Shown: one piece after another, positions 37,401 to 37,535 of the stretch
How positions within the stretch are numbered: position 1 is the first letter of the stretch
Layout: each line of letters opens with the position of its first letter
DNA from: an uncultured Pelosinus sp.
GTDB taxonomy: Bacteria; Bacillota; Negativicutes; DSM-13327
Direction of reading: 5' to 3'
Assembly (NCBI GenBank): GCA_946415545.1
Contig: CAMKSY010000005.1
Location: forward strand, 1 to 37,535
Length of the DNA stretch: 37,535 bases
Translations under genes and position numbers: made by a program
The notes under the pieces: generated by a model
Database searches by the model: none
The model's input: only the letters and a program-made list of their open reading frames with translations
Told to the model about the DNA's origin: nothing

Positions 37401-37535
37401 CCTCCAGTGAAAAAACCTTTGACCATTGTCTCTATTAATGATAATTTTAAACATAAAGAATGATGTTGTAAAACTCAAATATTTTGTGAACTATATTAAT
37501 TATTTCTATATATTGAGAGGTGTTCTATGTATTTT
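37401..37535. repeat. Diverged promoter-region repeat, copy B (ends at the window edge with a possible + strand ATG at 37527)
   Basis: cctccagtgaaaaa...ctattaatgataatt...tatattaattatttctatatattgagaggtgttctatgta. Confidence 0.7.

Noticed and set aside
1-37535. CRISPR array, tRNA or rRNA genes, phage or defence-island modules
   Set aside because: No regularly spaced direct repeats and no tRNA/rRNA or recognisable defence/phage structural genes were seen; a tRNAscan/CRISPRCasFinder/PADLOC run would be decisive.

Overview
37.5 kb chromosomal segment, probably from a low-to-mid-GC anaerobic Firmicute; a Negativicutes/Sporomusaceae-like origin is inference from gene content only. No rRNA, tRNA or CRISPR array was recognised. 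Contents left to right: 3' part of a DcuC-family carrier with a soluble CapA-like protein; a ScpB-like methylmalonyl-CoA decarboxylase; a complete Ni/oligopeptide-type ABC importer operon; a three-gene locus of unknown membrane proteins (two paralogs, each itself an internal tandem duplication, flanking a third protein); nitroreductase and SDR; DUF421 protein; rubrerythrin; GNAT; an IS1634-like transposase; LysR; a D-xylonate-type cluster (YjhH/YagE aldolase, GntP permease, YjhG/YagF dehydratase, divergent IclR); GGDEF protein; ECF sigma/anti-sigma/bactofilin-like operon; an exported CbiK cobaltochelatase behind a cobalamin riboswitch; GNAT; HAD phosphatase; a MarR gene and an HXXEE membrane protein sharing an identical 19-bp palindromic operator; a class V aminotransferase; FosX with an EamA transporter; and a D-2-hydroxyacid dehydrogenase. 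The best second-look items are the unknown-protein locus (10.4-12.6 kb), a family of composite intergenic hairpin elements at 3' gene ends, the MarR/HXXEE operator pair, the riboswitch-controlled exported CbiK, and a diverged ~130 bp promoter duplication at the right end.
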